Of a stretch of 64,000 nt of DNA, positions 11,148-21,968 are shown piece after piece. The stretch is from NCBI GenBank assembly GCA_026770575.1, contig MU657173.1, positions 483,992 to 547,991 on the forward strand, given 5' to 3'. The notes beneath the pieces were generated by a model. The model was not told the origin of the DNA. It saw only the letters and a program-made list of their open reading frames with translations, and made no database searches. The stretch is from Pelagophyceae sp. CCMP2097. Its lineage: Eukaryota > Sar > Pelagophyceae. The number at the start of each line of letters is the position of its first letter. The first letter of the stretch is position 1. Both the position numbers and the translations under genes were made by a program.

Positions 11148-11722
11148 CGCGGAAAGAGCGTCGTTCCATAAGTTGCATAACGGATGATCCCCGACGCGCG
11201 CGGCGATGCGTACCGTGGTTGAGTCTCACGAAGACGTGTGCAGCAGGCGGTGCCGTTGTACGCGCAGGGGCGCGCGGCTCTCGATCACATCTCGGGCGAA
11301 CGTTGACTGGGCGTGGGCCAAGGGTCCGAGCAGCGAGCTGCAAACTTATCGCCAAAGCGCACCGGCTGTTCAACGGCCAAAAAGTAAAACCGTGTTAGGC
11401 CACCGTCGAGGCCACGCCCTGGTTGCCCTCGTCGTTGCGCGGCTTGCCTCCGGTCTCCGGAGCCGACGAGGGCGATGCTGAACAAGCAGACCAACTGTTC
11501 CAAGAAGTTGAATGAGTACCTCGGCGAGCTCGCCCGCCGCGAGGATTTGGAGCTGCTCAGAGCGCCTCTACGAGATAACGACCTCTTCCCGCCCGATAAA
11601 GATGCGGCCAGCGCGGCCATCACCATGGAGGAGCTGAAGAAGTTGGTGAGACATTGGAAGCTCCACGAGGCCCGCGGCTTTTGGAAAATGTAGACCGGCC
11701 CGTGTACCTTTGAAAACGAACC
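11148..11722. other. Intergenic stretch with one weak small reading frame
   Basis: 575 bp between the Sel1 gene and the armadillo gene. A plus-strand frame at 11475-11693 encodes 72 residues (MLNKQTNCSKKLNEYLGELA...LVRHWKLHEARGFWKM). It looks helical and protein-like but matches no family I recognise and has no supporting context. It might be an exon of an undetected gene. Nothing else is visible. Confidence 0.3.
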
Positions 11723-14700
11723 ATGGCCGAGGACCGGTCCTCGGCGGACCTCCCCGTCGCTCGGCGGACCTCCCCTTCGGACCCGGCCCCTCTGGAGCGC
11801 GACGTCAGGCACCCGCAGAAGGAGGACCTTGTTTACGCGCTTTTGGAGTACATGGACGACAAAGACGACTACTCCCGCAAGGCCCCAACAAGACCCTTAT
11901 CGTCAAAGCCCAGCAAGGACGCCCCAAAGGTCAAGACGCGAAAACAGTCGACGGCGCGTCTCCTTTTGAGCAAGCGCAACAAGTCACCGGAGCAAATAGG
12001 TCGACCTGAAGACGTTTCGCGTCTCGGTTCTCAAGCCGTACGCGGGCGACCTCTTCTCGCAGCGCGACCACACGCAGGGCTTGATCTACCTCTCTCGGCA
12101 GAATTTGCGGTCCATGGCGACGGCGGCGGGCGCCGGCGCCGGCGCTGCCGCGGGCAAGGCGAACGCGCGCAACCGGAGCAACACGTTCCTCTCGGGCGAC
12201 TTTTTCCAGATGGGTTCTTCGACTGTCTCGGCTGCCGCGCAGACGCCGGAGGAGATGGAAGCGACGGCTCGGCAAAAGGCGCGTTGGCAGGCCATCATCG
12301 TCGAGATTTTTCGGTATTCGACAATTCCCGGCGACGAGGCGGCGATCATCGAGGAAGGCGGTTTGCAGGTGGTTGATTTAATCGGCAAGACTGATCTGAG
12401 CGTCTCTTCTTTCGCGAACACGGCCATGGCTGCTTGTTGTGCTGCCACGATAGTCAACTTGGCCGTCGAGCACCAATGTCACGCCAAGCTCATGCCGCCG
12501 AACCAGATGGTCGTCATCGAGGCTTTAAACACGATTGCCACGCACCACGCTTTACAAGCTCGTGTGATGACGTTTTGTTGTCTGGCTTTGGCTCACTTGA
12601 GCAGCGGGTTCGGCAAGGAGGACGCCATGGTAAACATGTGCCTGAACACGTTGGCCGCAGGGGCCGCTTCCGTAGACGCGCCCCACTGCAGAAAGGTCGC
12701 CGTCGCCGCTTTAGCCAACCTCGCGCTCTCTTCCGAGCGCAACCAGCTCGTCGAGCACCTCGTGCCCGCCATCAAGGCTTTAGCACTTTTAGAAGACGAC
12801 CACGCTGACGCGCCACTGTTGGTCATCTTGGCGACGACAAATTTATCGTTTTTCGACGTGCCCAGAATCGCGCTCACTGACGGCGGCATCGTTGGGGTCC
12901 TCGCGACGTGCGTCGACAAGATCCTCGCCGCCGTAGATGAACCCGCGCCGAAGGACGGCGAGGTGCGAGCCGCGTCGGCCGTCGCCGCCGATACCGAGAA
13001 CAAGGCGGTACCAATGCCCGGCACCGTCTTCGGCGCCGACGTCGACGCCGTGCTCCACGCCGTCTCCGAGTGCTTATTGAACCTGTCTTGCACGGTGGAC
13101 GCTCGGGAGCGCATGGTCAAGGACGGCGGCGTGCGGGTCATGGTGAAACTCGAGCAAAAGTGCAAGCGCGCCGTGACAAAGGAGGTCTTGGCGCTGGCGC
13201 TGTCGAACATGACGGGCGGCGACTTGCACGGCTTGTCCAGCACGGCAGTGGACCAGGGAGCCATTCCGGCGCTCGTGCGCCTGTCGAAGATGGTGCGAGG
13301 CGCAGAGGCGCGAGGCCGGCTCGCCGCCGCTCTGTGCAATTTCTCCGCAGACGCCTGCCACCGCGCTGCGTTGGTAGAAGAGGGCGCGCACTTTGCTTTG
13401 GTCGACCTGTCGGCGTCGGAGCCCACGGCGTCGCCGACGCAGCCTTTGGTGCTGGTGGCGCTCATCAACCTTTTAGCTGTACCCGCGAATCAGACCGCTT
13501 TGGTGGACGCGGGCATGATGCGTTTACTACGGCGCCTCGCTGGCGCGGCGGACGCGGCGCCGGAGACGGAGAGGTATTGTTCCATGGCTCTGGCCAACAT
13601 CGCAGACGACCTGCAGCTCCACTCGACGGAAACGCACCAGCAAGTGCTTTCAATGATGACGAACCTTGCCGCGGCGACGAGGCCGGCATCCGGCATGCCG
13701 GAGAGGCCTGGGGCCGTCGAGCTGCAGAGGATCATCGCAAACGCCTTTGCCTTTTTCGCCCACATCATGACGCGCAAGGACGACGCGCTCGCCGGCGCCG
13801 GCTTGGAAGTCGACGTCCCAAACGACGACGGCGGCGTCTTGGCCACTTCGACGAGCGGGTTGCTCACGGACGCCGTTGTAAGGACCATCGTCCAGCTCTG
13901 CGCTTCGAAAGACGGCGTCGTGATGCACTACGCAGGCGTGGCTTTGCATAATTTAGCCCAAGCACCGGCGTTCCACGCCAGGCTCGTCGCCAACGGCATC
14001 ACCGACGCTCTGGCGCTCCTCGCGGAAGCTCGAGACGATTCCGTGCGCCGCATGTGCGCCTCTACTCTACGGAGCGTGACGGCCGCCGAGCACTTTAAGC
14101 TCGTTTCAAAGGACGTGGCAGTCGTCGACGGCCTCGTCAAGGTCCTGAGGTCGTTGGAGTCGTCTCGAGCGCCGGACATCATCAACTCGTCGGCGGCGGC
14201 GCTGTTTGCCATTTCCTGCTCGAGCGACGCTCTTCTCCAAAGAGACGCTTCGATCCTCTGGCGTTTGTTTGGTATGATGCGCGGCGGCGAGGAGTCGACG
14301 CAGCTTTATGCCGCGCGGGCTTTGTGCAACCTCACCTGCGCCGAGGCCACGGTGGCCACGTTACTCAGGGACCAAGCCATCGCCGACTTTATCGCCATCG
14401 CCATCCTCCGCACGAACAACGAAGAGGTCAAAGGCGTGTGTGCCGAATGCCTCTTCAACATGCTCAGATACCCGGCCTCGAGGCCGGCCCTGCTCAAGGA
14501 ACCGAACAACGTGCTGTGGGCGATTTCCAGGCTGTTTCGAAGCGTAGAGTCTGGAAGGACGCAACGCATCGGCGCTTTAGTCGTCTACAACCTCTCTTGC
14601 GCGCCGGCGACGGCGGCTGTTCTGATGGAGACGATCAACGCGGCGGAGACGCTCGCCTCGGTGGCGCTGACGCCGGGGCACGAATCCAACAGGTGGGCCG

Positions 14701-16637
14701 CAGCGGCTCTTTGCAACCTTTCCTCGACTTCAGACTTCGCCACCAAACTCGTCCACGACGCGGCGCACACGCACCAGCGGCCGAACCAGGGCACGGGCAC
14801 GGACGACGACGGCCGCGGTTTGATCCGAGTCGTCAACTGCCTCTTGGCGGCGGCAAAGTTGGAACATGCGCGTGCCGATGCGCATCTCGCCGACAAAGCC
14901 GGCGCCGAGGAGATCCGCATGCTCTGCACTCGGACTCTGTACAACCTCGCGCGCGTCTCCGCCGACGTCTCGGAACGTTTGATAGATGATGGGATTATTG
15001 CTCTGATGGAATCCTTCCTCCTCGACGACGACGACGACCAAATCGTCGAGCTTGCCTGCGCCGTCTTCTACAACGTCTCCGCGATCCCGGGCTGCGAGGT
15101 GGCCATGGTGGATTTCCAAGCTGTGTCGAGTTTAATGAAGGTGCTGCGCCGGCGCGTGCTGCCCGCAGAGGCCTTGGCCGCCGCGGCCCCGATGGACGTC
15201 GTCGACGCCGGCGCCGACTCTTCCAGGACCATGGAGGACGTCCCTCGCAACGAGACGAAGTTTCCGTTGGCAAATGTGCCCGCGTTCGACGTCTCAAAGT
15301 CGGCTTTAGCATCACTCTGCTTTGCCACCTTTTTCAACTTTTCAACTCAGGCGGCAACCTGCACCGCTTTGCAGGCCGCCGGCGTCGGCGACGCCTGCAT
15401 CGCGCTCGCCGCATTGCCGCAAGGCGTCCCGAAGCCGCTGCATCGAGTCGCTTTGCGCATTTTTCGAAACCTCGCGACGGGGGAAAAGTCGCACAAACTC
15501 CTCGCTGCCCGCGGCCGCTGCGCCGCAGTCGTCGCCGCGCTGAGGGCCTGGACTCGGATATTCGCGGCAGACGTCGACGCGCTCAACGACGTGGCTGCTG
15601 TGGTGGCGCACTTGTCCTGCACGGCGAGTTTAGCAGACGGCCTCGTCGAATCCCGAGGCGTCTTGCTCCTCGCCGAGTGCTCGGCCTGCCTCGCCGGCAC
15701 GGTGTACGACGAACAGGCTTTGGGTTTACTGGCTCTCGCGGCTCGAAACGTCTCTCCGAGGCCGCAGAAAGCATTTGGCACCTTCGGCTCAACGTGGTCG
15801 CCGACGCGAGACGCAGGGTGGCACGACTGCGCCGTCGTCGTGGGCATGCTGCGCGCCCTGACTCGAGTGGCGCCCGTCTCGACGGAGGACGGTTCTGAGA
15901 CGGACGAGGCCAAAGGGAGGCTGGAAGACGCGGCCGCGTGCTTGTACAACGTTCTAACGACCGTCGGCGCCGCCTTGGAGTGCGCCGACGTGCTGTCGGC
16001 GCTGCTGACGGCGCTGTTCCGGCGGTGCGACAAGTCGCCCGCGACGCGCGCGTTGTGCGCCGCGGCGCTGATCGCAAGGCAGACGGACCCGGACGCGGAA
16101 GCGGGCGTGCACTACTCCGACGGTTCAGTCGTCGCTCTGCACTCGGCCATGAACGCAGACGTCGCGCAGCTCGACGCCGACACCGTCTCCGCACCGAAGC
16201 GGCAGGCGCCGGCTCGGCGGGCCGACCAGAAGCCGGCCTTGAACGCCTCCGCTCTCTCGCCGCACTTTTCGGTCCAGGCAATCAAGGCCGTGGCCGGCGG
16301 CGAAAAGGCTGCGCCGCCGTTCACGGTGGCGTCGTCGAGGGCGGACCAGTCTACGATGCGCGAGCCTCAGTGGCTTCGCTTTGCTCAGGACCAGCACAAG
16401 GCCGAGATGGAGGGCCTCGACGCTCCGACGACGGCGAGCGTCAAGCTCCCCAAGCAGTCGGCAGAGCCGCCAAAGTCGACGTATACGAAGACGAGCGGCA
16501 AGTTCCGCAAGATTTGCTTGAAAAGGAATAAAGTCAAGGCCGCGCCGGCGCAGCCCGACGCTGCCGAGGGAGACGTCGGCTTCGACGTCAAAGTCGAGTT
16601 CGACATGGCCCAAGCATTCAAGCCCCTCGCCGGCTGA
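11723..16637 (+). CDS. Large armadillo-repeat protein
   Basis: 1614 residues from two exons, 11723-11929 and 12000-16637, joined across a 70-bp GT-AG intron in phase 0. The first exon (MAEDRSSADLPVARR...) is charged and disordered. The long second exon opens VDLKTFRVSVLKPYAGD. From about residue 200 to 1300 it is built of armadillo/HEAT-like helical repeats with recurrent cores such as VAVAALANLALS, RLAAALCNFSAD, RWAAAALCNLSST and ALCNLTCAEAT. The C-terminal 150 residues are basic and low in structure (KFRKICLKRNKVKAA). Armadillo arrays are protein-binding solenoids; in algae and other protists such very long ones are common, but I cannot name the partner. No enzymatic domain or membrane segment is seen. 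The start was chosen as the first ATG of the upstream exon. Confidence 0.85.
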
Positions 16638-16953
16638 AATCGCCCCCGGCGTAACTTTGTTTCAATCTCTTCAAGTCTCGCCATCGTCGCCAATGCCTCA
16701 TCGATGCATCTTGAGGGGGTCTTTCTACGAGGTGCCTGCCTTGAAAAGACTGCCTTGCGGCCTGATTGTTTGCGACGAGCACGCAGCCTCGGCGTCACCA
16801 GTATCTCGACGGTCTCGACCGCAGGGGCTTGCGAGTTCCTGCCGCAGCTGCGCGCGGCGCCGGGCCCGGGGCCCGTCGTGGCCCCTTCGCTGTTTCCAGC
16901 GACACCCTCTCCGGAGAATCCCATCCTCTTCGGGCGGTTGCGCAGGCCCCGCG
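16638..16953. other. Short intergenic region
   Basis: 316 bp between the armadillo gene and the SERF gene. A GGGCCCGGGGCCC-type palindromic stretch lies near 16862. No gene or clear regulatory motif is recognised. Confidence 0.5.
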
Positions 16954-17514
16954 ATGACGCGCGGCAACCAGCGCGAGATCGACCGCGCTCGGGCGCAGGC
17001 GCGCGACGCCAAGGGCGGGAGCGGGGGTCTGAATGACGGCATGACGCCGCTGCAAAGAAATGAGAGGTGAAGATCCAACGTCCCTCCCCTCCCCTCCGAG
17101 TCGGTCCAACGCTCCTCCCATCCGAGGCGACTCCGAGGACGCTAACCCGTGGGTCAAGGCCAACGCGCAAAGCCTACGACCCGCCGACGGATAGAGGAGG
17201 CGGCCTCTGGTGGAGAGGCGCCTCGCATCGGGTGTCCTTTCGAAAGGCGCCAGTCGAAGAGCCCTCGACCTGATGGCATTTGGGTTGACTTGATGGCACC
17301 TCACTGCGCCCTTAGGGACGCCAAGGCGATGGCCGAGAAGTTGGCGAAGAAGAAGTCGGAAGCGGACGCCGCCGCAGCCAACCCGGCCGCCGTCCCTGCG
17401 GCTAAAGTCGTCCCGAAAAAAGCCGAGAAGAAAGTCGCACCTAAGGCGGAGCAGAAGAAGGGCGCCGACCTCTCCGCGTTGCTCTCGGCGGGGCTCCCGG
17501 GGAAGAAGAAATGA
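16954..17514 (+). CDS. SERF-family small basic protein
   Basis: 103 residues from exons 16954-17066 and 17316-17514 with a 249-bp intron. The opening MTRGNQREIDRARAQARDAK matches the 4F5/SERF signature (MxRGNQRExxRxK...). After the splice, the junction residues RDAKAMAEKLAKKKSEADA continue it. A lysine- and alanine-rich tail ends LLSAGLPGKKK. SERF proteins are disordered and accelerate amyloid formation or chaperone nucleic acids in animals and yeast; the function here is inferred from the family. The gene is close behind the armadillo gene and in the same direction. Confidence 0.82.
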
Positions 17515-18483
17515 TCTCGTAAACACTTTTGGATATAGACTGCGTCCATCGAACCAAAGGCCCTGCCTTCCTCGGCCCTCCTTCTTCTGATGTTATGCAC
17601 TAATGTGAGGCTGCTCCTCCATTGACCCTCATCCCTCGAACCTTCGAGTGAAGCCTCAACGTCGTTGCGCGCTGCCTGGATTTGTTCAAATAGATGAGTT
17701 TCCCTTCCCGAACGACGCTCCAACACCAACAAAACAAATCCTGGTGAGTCACGATTTCGAAAAAAAGCCTGGTGGTCGACGCGCAATCATGTCCGGCGCG
17801 CGCGCGGCCGTCGGGAATTACGCGCGCCCGCCGCGTCCGGCGCCAGGCAAGCCCGGAGGCCCGGGGCGCGCGCGTGCGTTTTGGGGAGGTCGAGGAGACG
17901 CTTATCGAACCGAGGGGGCGGATCCCGCGGCGGCCGCACGCGGACGCGGCCCGGCCGCGGCACCGTCCTGCCACGCGGTCCTCCACGAACCGACCGGGTC
18001 CTATTCGGACCGAAAGGCCCCGAAACGGTCCCGGCACTAAAGGTCCGGACCCGAAGCGGACCCGACACAGTCCGACGCCGTCCTCCGTCAACGGGTCCTC
18101 TCGCTTCCTCGACGACCCGATACGGCCCGGATACGGCCCTGGCACGGTCCACCGCGGACCCGACGCGGACCCGAAACGGACCCGAAACGGACCCGACGCG
18201 GACCCGATACGGACCCTGCCAACCCGAAACGGAGGACCCGAGACGGTCCGACGGGGGGGCGACGCGGTCCTCCTCAAATTTGCCGGGTCGTGCACGAACC
18301 TCCGGCCCCGACGCGGTCCCGAAACGGCCCCGAAACGGCCCCGAAACGGCCCCGATCCGGCGCCGGCGGGGTCCTGGGCGCGCCCTCTGTCGGCGGCCTC
18401 GCTCTTCGAACATTTCCGGCACCGCCCCTCTGACGCGTGCTGTGAGGGTGTGGGTTTGATTTAATATTCTGTAGGCGACGAAG
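17515..18483. other. Intergenic region dominated by degenerate GC-rich repeats
   Basis: 969 bp. The left part (17515-17780) is ordinary sequence without a recognised gene. From about 17985 it becomes a minisatellite (separate entry). The long open frames on both strands here are by-products of the repeat and have no family features. Confidence 0.6.
17985..18362. repeat. Degenerate 11-12 bp minisatellite
   Basis: Repeated units of the form GGACCCGAAAC, GGACCCGACGC or GGACCCGATAC fill 18150-18230, and GGCCCCGAAAC units fill 18310-18360. Less regular copies extend to about 17985. The near-absence of stop codons follows from composition. Confidence 0.8.
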
Positions 18484-19401
18484 ATGAAGACAGACCCTGC
18501 GGAGAGGATCAACGTAGCGTGGTACTGCACGCTTTTCTTCTCCACCGTCACAATCATCTGCGCCATCGCCGTGGCAGTCGACCTGGACGCAAAGGGAAAG
18601 AACGGCTCGAAAGGTCCGTTTATAGCGGGAGGCGCCGGGGGCGGGCGGCAAGCATGCAGCCCCGCAGCAACGTTTCTCCAGGCGCTGCCTTCGCCGCCAT
18701 CTGGGCCGTCCTGATGCTCCTCGTCCTCTGCGTCGCCGGCACGCTCGTCCTCCGCAAGTTCCGCACGAACATGATGGTAAAGCCTCAAGATGGCCTTTGG
18801 TTGGGACCGTCAGTCCCGAGAGCGCCTCCGAGGCTGCGCCTCCGTGACCGTCCGCGCAGATCGGCCTGCTGCTGGGGTCGAGCGCGATGATGGCCCAGAT
18901 GATGTTCATGCTCTTCGCCGTGCGCCCGGCGTCCGCCTCTCGGAGCGACGGCGAATCAACGACGTTTCCAGCTTTGCAAATGTGCGACTCCCGCTATTGT
19001 CGCAACGCCGCCAGCTAGATCTTCGCGGGCCTGGCGACGGACGACCGCGGCTACCACGGCACGGACCAGACGTTTGCCGCGTTTGCCTTCTTTTGCGCCG
19101 TGTTTCTTTCACTTTTCACCGTGAGTCGCGCGATGTTGTCGAAATGATGATGTTGTCGAAATGGATGCATTTAACCCGTCGTCCTCGCACAGTTCGTCCT
19201 GTTCTTCGACCGGCACCACGTCCTCGCCGCGCCGCAGCCCGCGCCGCCGCCAAAGGTGCGTGCCCGCAGGCTCGCGAGCTAGCCTTCCCTTGCTCTCATT
19301 CTGGCCGTAGCCGTGCCCTCGGCCTTGCGCCCTACAGGCCCGCGGAGTTGTTGACGCTGTTTCGCCTGTAGGGCGACATCAACTCCGCGGGCCTGGCATG
19401 A
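18484..19401 (+). CDS. Small four-helix integral membrane protein
   Basis: Not assigned to a family. Proposed exons: 18484-18570, 18660-18776, 18860-18919, 19019-19120, 19193-19255, 19372-19401 (459 nt, 152 residues, all phase 0). Hydrophobic segments are WYCTLFFSTVTIICAIA (near residue 13), AAIWAVLMLLVLCVAGTLVL, IGLLLGSSAMMAQMMFMLFA, and FAAFAFFCAVFLSLFTFVLF. Between the last two lies a polar loop with GLATDDRGYHGTDQ. The protein ends PPPKGDINSAGLA. Alternating helix-loop structure with five introns in 450 coding bases is the main evidence that it is real. The donor of the first intron is uncertain (18571 or 18577). Confidence 0.62.
19335..19394. repeat. Perfect 16-bp inverted repeat at the membrane-protein 3' end
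   Basis: CAGGCCCGCGGAGTTG is followed about 28 bases later by its exact reverse complement CAACTCCGCGGGCCTG. The right arm encodes the last residues of the membrane protein and the left arm lies in its last intron, so the hairpin could affect splicing or 3' end formation. Confidence 0.85.
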
Positions 19402-19617
19402 GCGCTATGTGGGCGGCGGCTCGACGCTGCGCGGCTCGACGCTGCGCGGCACGGCCGCGCGCGGTCCTTTTTGGAACCCTTAAATAATACCACTTTTCAA
19501 CACTCCGAAACGGGCGCGGGCGGCGAGCTGCCGCGGATCGATATCCGCAGGATTGGAACGCAACAATTTTCTTCGGCGATCTCCAGAGCAGCGTGCGACG
19601 AGAAGACAGGTCAGGTC

Positions 19618-20915
19618 ATGGCGCGCAACGCCGTCGCCGTCGTCGCGCTCGTCGCGCAGTGCGCCGCGTTCTCCGCGCCCAAGGCCAGCGCCGCGCCGCG
19701 CAGACGAGGCGATGCGTTCGGAGCCGCGTCACTCCCACATCTCCGTCGGCCTGTGGTGCACCGGCCGTGCTAGGCCGCGCGCGACGCTGGCGGCGGAGGA
19801 CCTGAGCGGCGACGGCGGCGTGCTGAAGCGCGACGTGCCGGCGCCGCGCGCGGGCGGCGTGCCGAAGCACTTGCTGGCAGTGGACGGAGACGTGGCCGTG
19901 CGTCTCGCGCCACCAAACGCCTCAGACCGATCCCGCGGGTGCAGGTCATTTCGTACTCTGCGCGCGTCGCGGGCACGAACCAGCTCCTGGCCTCTTCCGA
20001 GTCGGCGCTGTACACGATTGGCGACGAGAGCTGGGTCAAAGGCTGGGACCTTGCCCTCCGGTGCGCGGCGGGAGGGCGGCGGGAGGGGCGTGCGGCTGTG
20101 GTTCATTTTACGATAGGACGATGCGCGTCGGCGAATCTGCCAAGTTCGAGCTCGAATCCGCGTACGGCTACGGTGCCGCGGGCCTGCCCCCAGCGGTGCC
20201 GCCCGACGCGGCCTTGGTCTTCGACGTCAAGGTCTTGGACTACCGCGGCAACGTGCGCACCGCGTCGTCGTTCGTGACGGACAACCCTTTGACGCTGCGG
20301 ACGCCGGAGTCGATCAAGCAGCAGTACGAGCAAAGGATGGAGGCCAAAAAGTGAGTGCATTGCGTGTGCATCGTTTCGATTGATCAGACCCATCTCGATT
20401 GATCGGACCCATCTCGATTGATCGCACCCATTTCACCTCTTGAAAAAATAGGGTGCGCCTGGCGGACGAGGCGTTTGAAAAGGAGCGGCGCGACTCGGCT
20501 TCGTCGCCCTCGGAGACGCTGCAAAACGTGGCGGATGACCTCGTCAGCAAGTTCAAGGGGTGGTACTTCTTTGGGTTTTTCGAGTCCGCCACAGGCGAAG
20601 AGACCCCCTGGTTCCTCCAGCCAATGTACGTCTCTTTTGCGTCTTCTCCAACCCCCCCCCGAATGCGAATTTGGCTGCTCGTCCTGTACACGCGTCGTAC
20701 ACGTGAATATACTTCCCCCCCCACGCTGTCAATAGGATCACGTTCCCGGCCATCTTCGTCGGCGTCGCGCTCTCGTGCGTTTTTGTTTACGGGGTGCTTT
20801 CGATCATCGTCCAACTAGGTATGGTGTTTTGCAGCAGTCCGGCGCCATCCTCGTCAAGGGTACCAACCCCATCATCCCGGGCTTAGACAACTTCGGCTTG
20901 GACCTCCAGCTCTGA
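19618..20915 (+). CDS. Plastid FKBP-type peptidyl-prolyl isomerase with membrane segment
   Basis: Exons: 19618-19715, 19774-19897, 19945-20060, 20117-20350, 20452-20625, 20736-20793, 20835-20915 (885 nt, 294 residues; phases consistent). The N-terminus MARNAVAVVALVAQCAAFSA carries a signal peptide and an ASAFAP site (CAAFSAP), so import into a secondary plastid is predicted. The FKBP fold is shown by DLSGDGGVLKRDVPAPRAGG, then LRTMRVGESAKFEL, AYGYGAAGLPPAVPPDAALV and FDVKVLDYRGNV. Several active-site positions of the drug-binding pocket look altered, so isomerase activity is uncertain. After a helical linker (VRLADEAFEKERR) comes a single transmembrane helix, FPAIFVGVALSCVFVYG, and the end IIPGLDNFGLDLQL. 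The 20351-20451 intron holds three copies of a CGATTGATC-type 19-mer. Confidence 0.8.
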
Positions 20916-21206
20916 GCGAGTGAAGGCCCGCGAGGCGCTAACCGAACAGCCGCTGCATACAATCTTCGAATCGCACGAGGATCGCCAGCGCCCTCGAGGG
21001 AGAATGATGGCGTGTCTTCAACTGGGCGTCGACCGACCGCGCGCTCACGGTCGCAAGCTTTTATTATCGCCTAAAGTCCAGTTTTGTCGAACTTGAATCA
21101 GGTGAGACGCGTCGGCGCCCAACATCTGCACTGCGCTGTCCTGACCCCTTTGGGACGCAGCGTAACACACCGCGACGGTGACCCACACACAGTGCTTCGC
21201 TGTACG
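20916..21206. other. Intergenic region before the lumenal-protein gene
   Basis: 291 bp between two plus-strand genes for plastid proteins. No gene or obvious promoter motif is recognised. Confidence 0.5.
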
Positions 21207-21959
21207 ATGCGGAGCGCCTCGTGCAAGATGCGGTGGCTGGCGGTGGCCTGCCTCTGCCGCGGCGCCGTGGCGCTGACGCTTACACGCCGCGGCGTCGCGC
21301 GCGCCGGTTGCGCGGCGGCGGCGGCGGCGCTGCAACGCCCGGCGTTCGCGGCCGTCGATGTGCCCGTCGAGCTTCGCGCCGAGGCGACGCTTCGCGTGGC
21401 GTCGCTGATCCCTCTAGTAGAGTGGGCAGATGCGGTGACTGCCATCGAAAAGGCCGTCGTCGAAGCGGACGGCGACCGCGCAACGCTCACGGCGGCGCAT
21501 TCAAGACTCGTGCAGATCATCGATCGCAAAGCTCTCGTGCGCATCGCCGCGGAGAGGTACATCGGGCTCACGACGGCGGTCGATAGACCGGAAGAAGCTC
21601 TGCGAAGAATCGCGCCAATCGGCCTCGCCACCAAGAGATGCGACACGCTGGAGCGCAGCCTCTCGCTGGCCATGCGAGGGGTGGTCCCTTCAAAGCCCAC
21701 GGTGGGCAACGAGGCCCCGCCGACGCTGGTTCAAATCGCGGCGCTGACGGGCCGCGCGGCGCGCACGTTCTTCGAGTCGCAAGCAGTTCCCGAAGACGCC
21801 AAAGAGGCGCGCAGACTCGTCGACGTGGTGCGCAAAGCGGACAAGGACAAGGACGGCGAGCTCTCGGCGATTGAAGAGGCCTCTTTGTCCGACGAGGACC
21901 GCGAGACTCTGCAAGGCGCAATCGACGCCTTGGGCCTCCGCGCAAACGCAAAGGGTTGA
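21207..21959 (+). CDS. Predicted thylakoid-lumen protein with an EF-hand-like loop
   Basis: 250 residues in one exon. The N-terminus has three stacked signals: a signal peptide (MRWLAVACLCRGAVA), a short arginine-rich transit part, and a lumenal export segment with a twin arginine (LTRRGVARAGCAAAAAALQR) ending PAFA before AVDVPVELR. That order is typical of lumenal proteins in complex plastids that use the Tat route. The mature part is alpha-helical with no family I recognise. Near the C-terminus KADKDKDGELSAIEEASL matches the calcium loop of an EF hand, but only one such loop is present. Its stop lies 9 bp from the stop of the convergent gene on the other strand. Confidence 0.72.
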   Translation: MRSASCKMRWLAVACLCRGAVALTLTRRGVARAGCAAAAAALQRPAFAAVDVPVELRAEATLRVASLIPLVEWADAVTAIEKAVVEADGDRATLTAAHSRLVQIIDRKALVRIAAERYIGLTTAVDRPEEALRRIAPIGLATKRCDTLERSLSLAMRGVVPSKPTVGNEAPPTLVQIAALTGRAARTFFESQAVPEDAKEARRLVDVVRKADKDKDGELSAIEEASLSDEDRETLQGAIDALGLRANAKG

Positions 21960-21968
21960 CATGGTAAC

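Noticed and set aside
12081..16637. Antisense open frames of 80-290 codons under the armadillo gene
   Set aside because: They are by-products of GC-rich codons on the opposite strand. None has a domain, and the plus-strand armadillo repeats are unambiguous.
17787..18788. Long minus-strand open frame (333 codons)
   Set aside because: It is rich in SASGPFRVR-type repeats that mirror the GGACCCGAAAC minisatellite and runs antisense into the membrane-protein exons. It has no domain.
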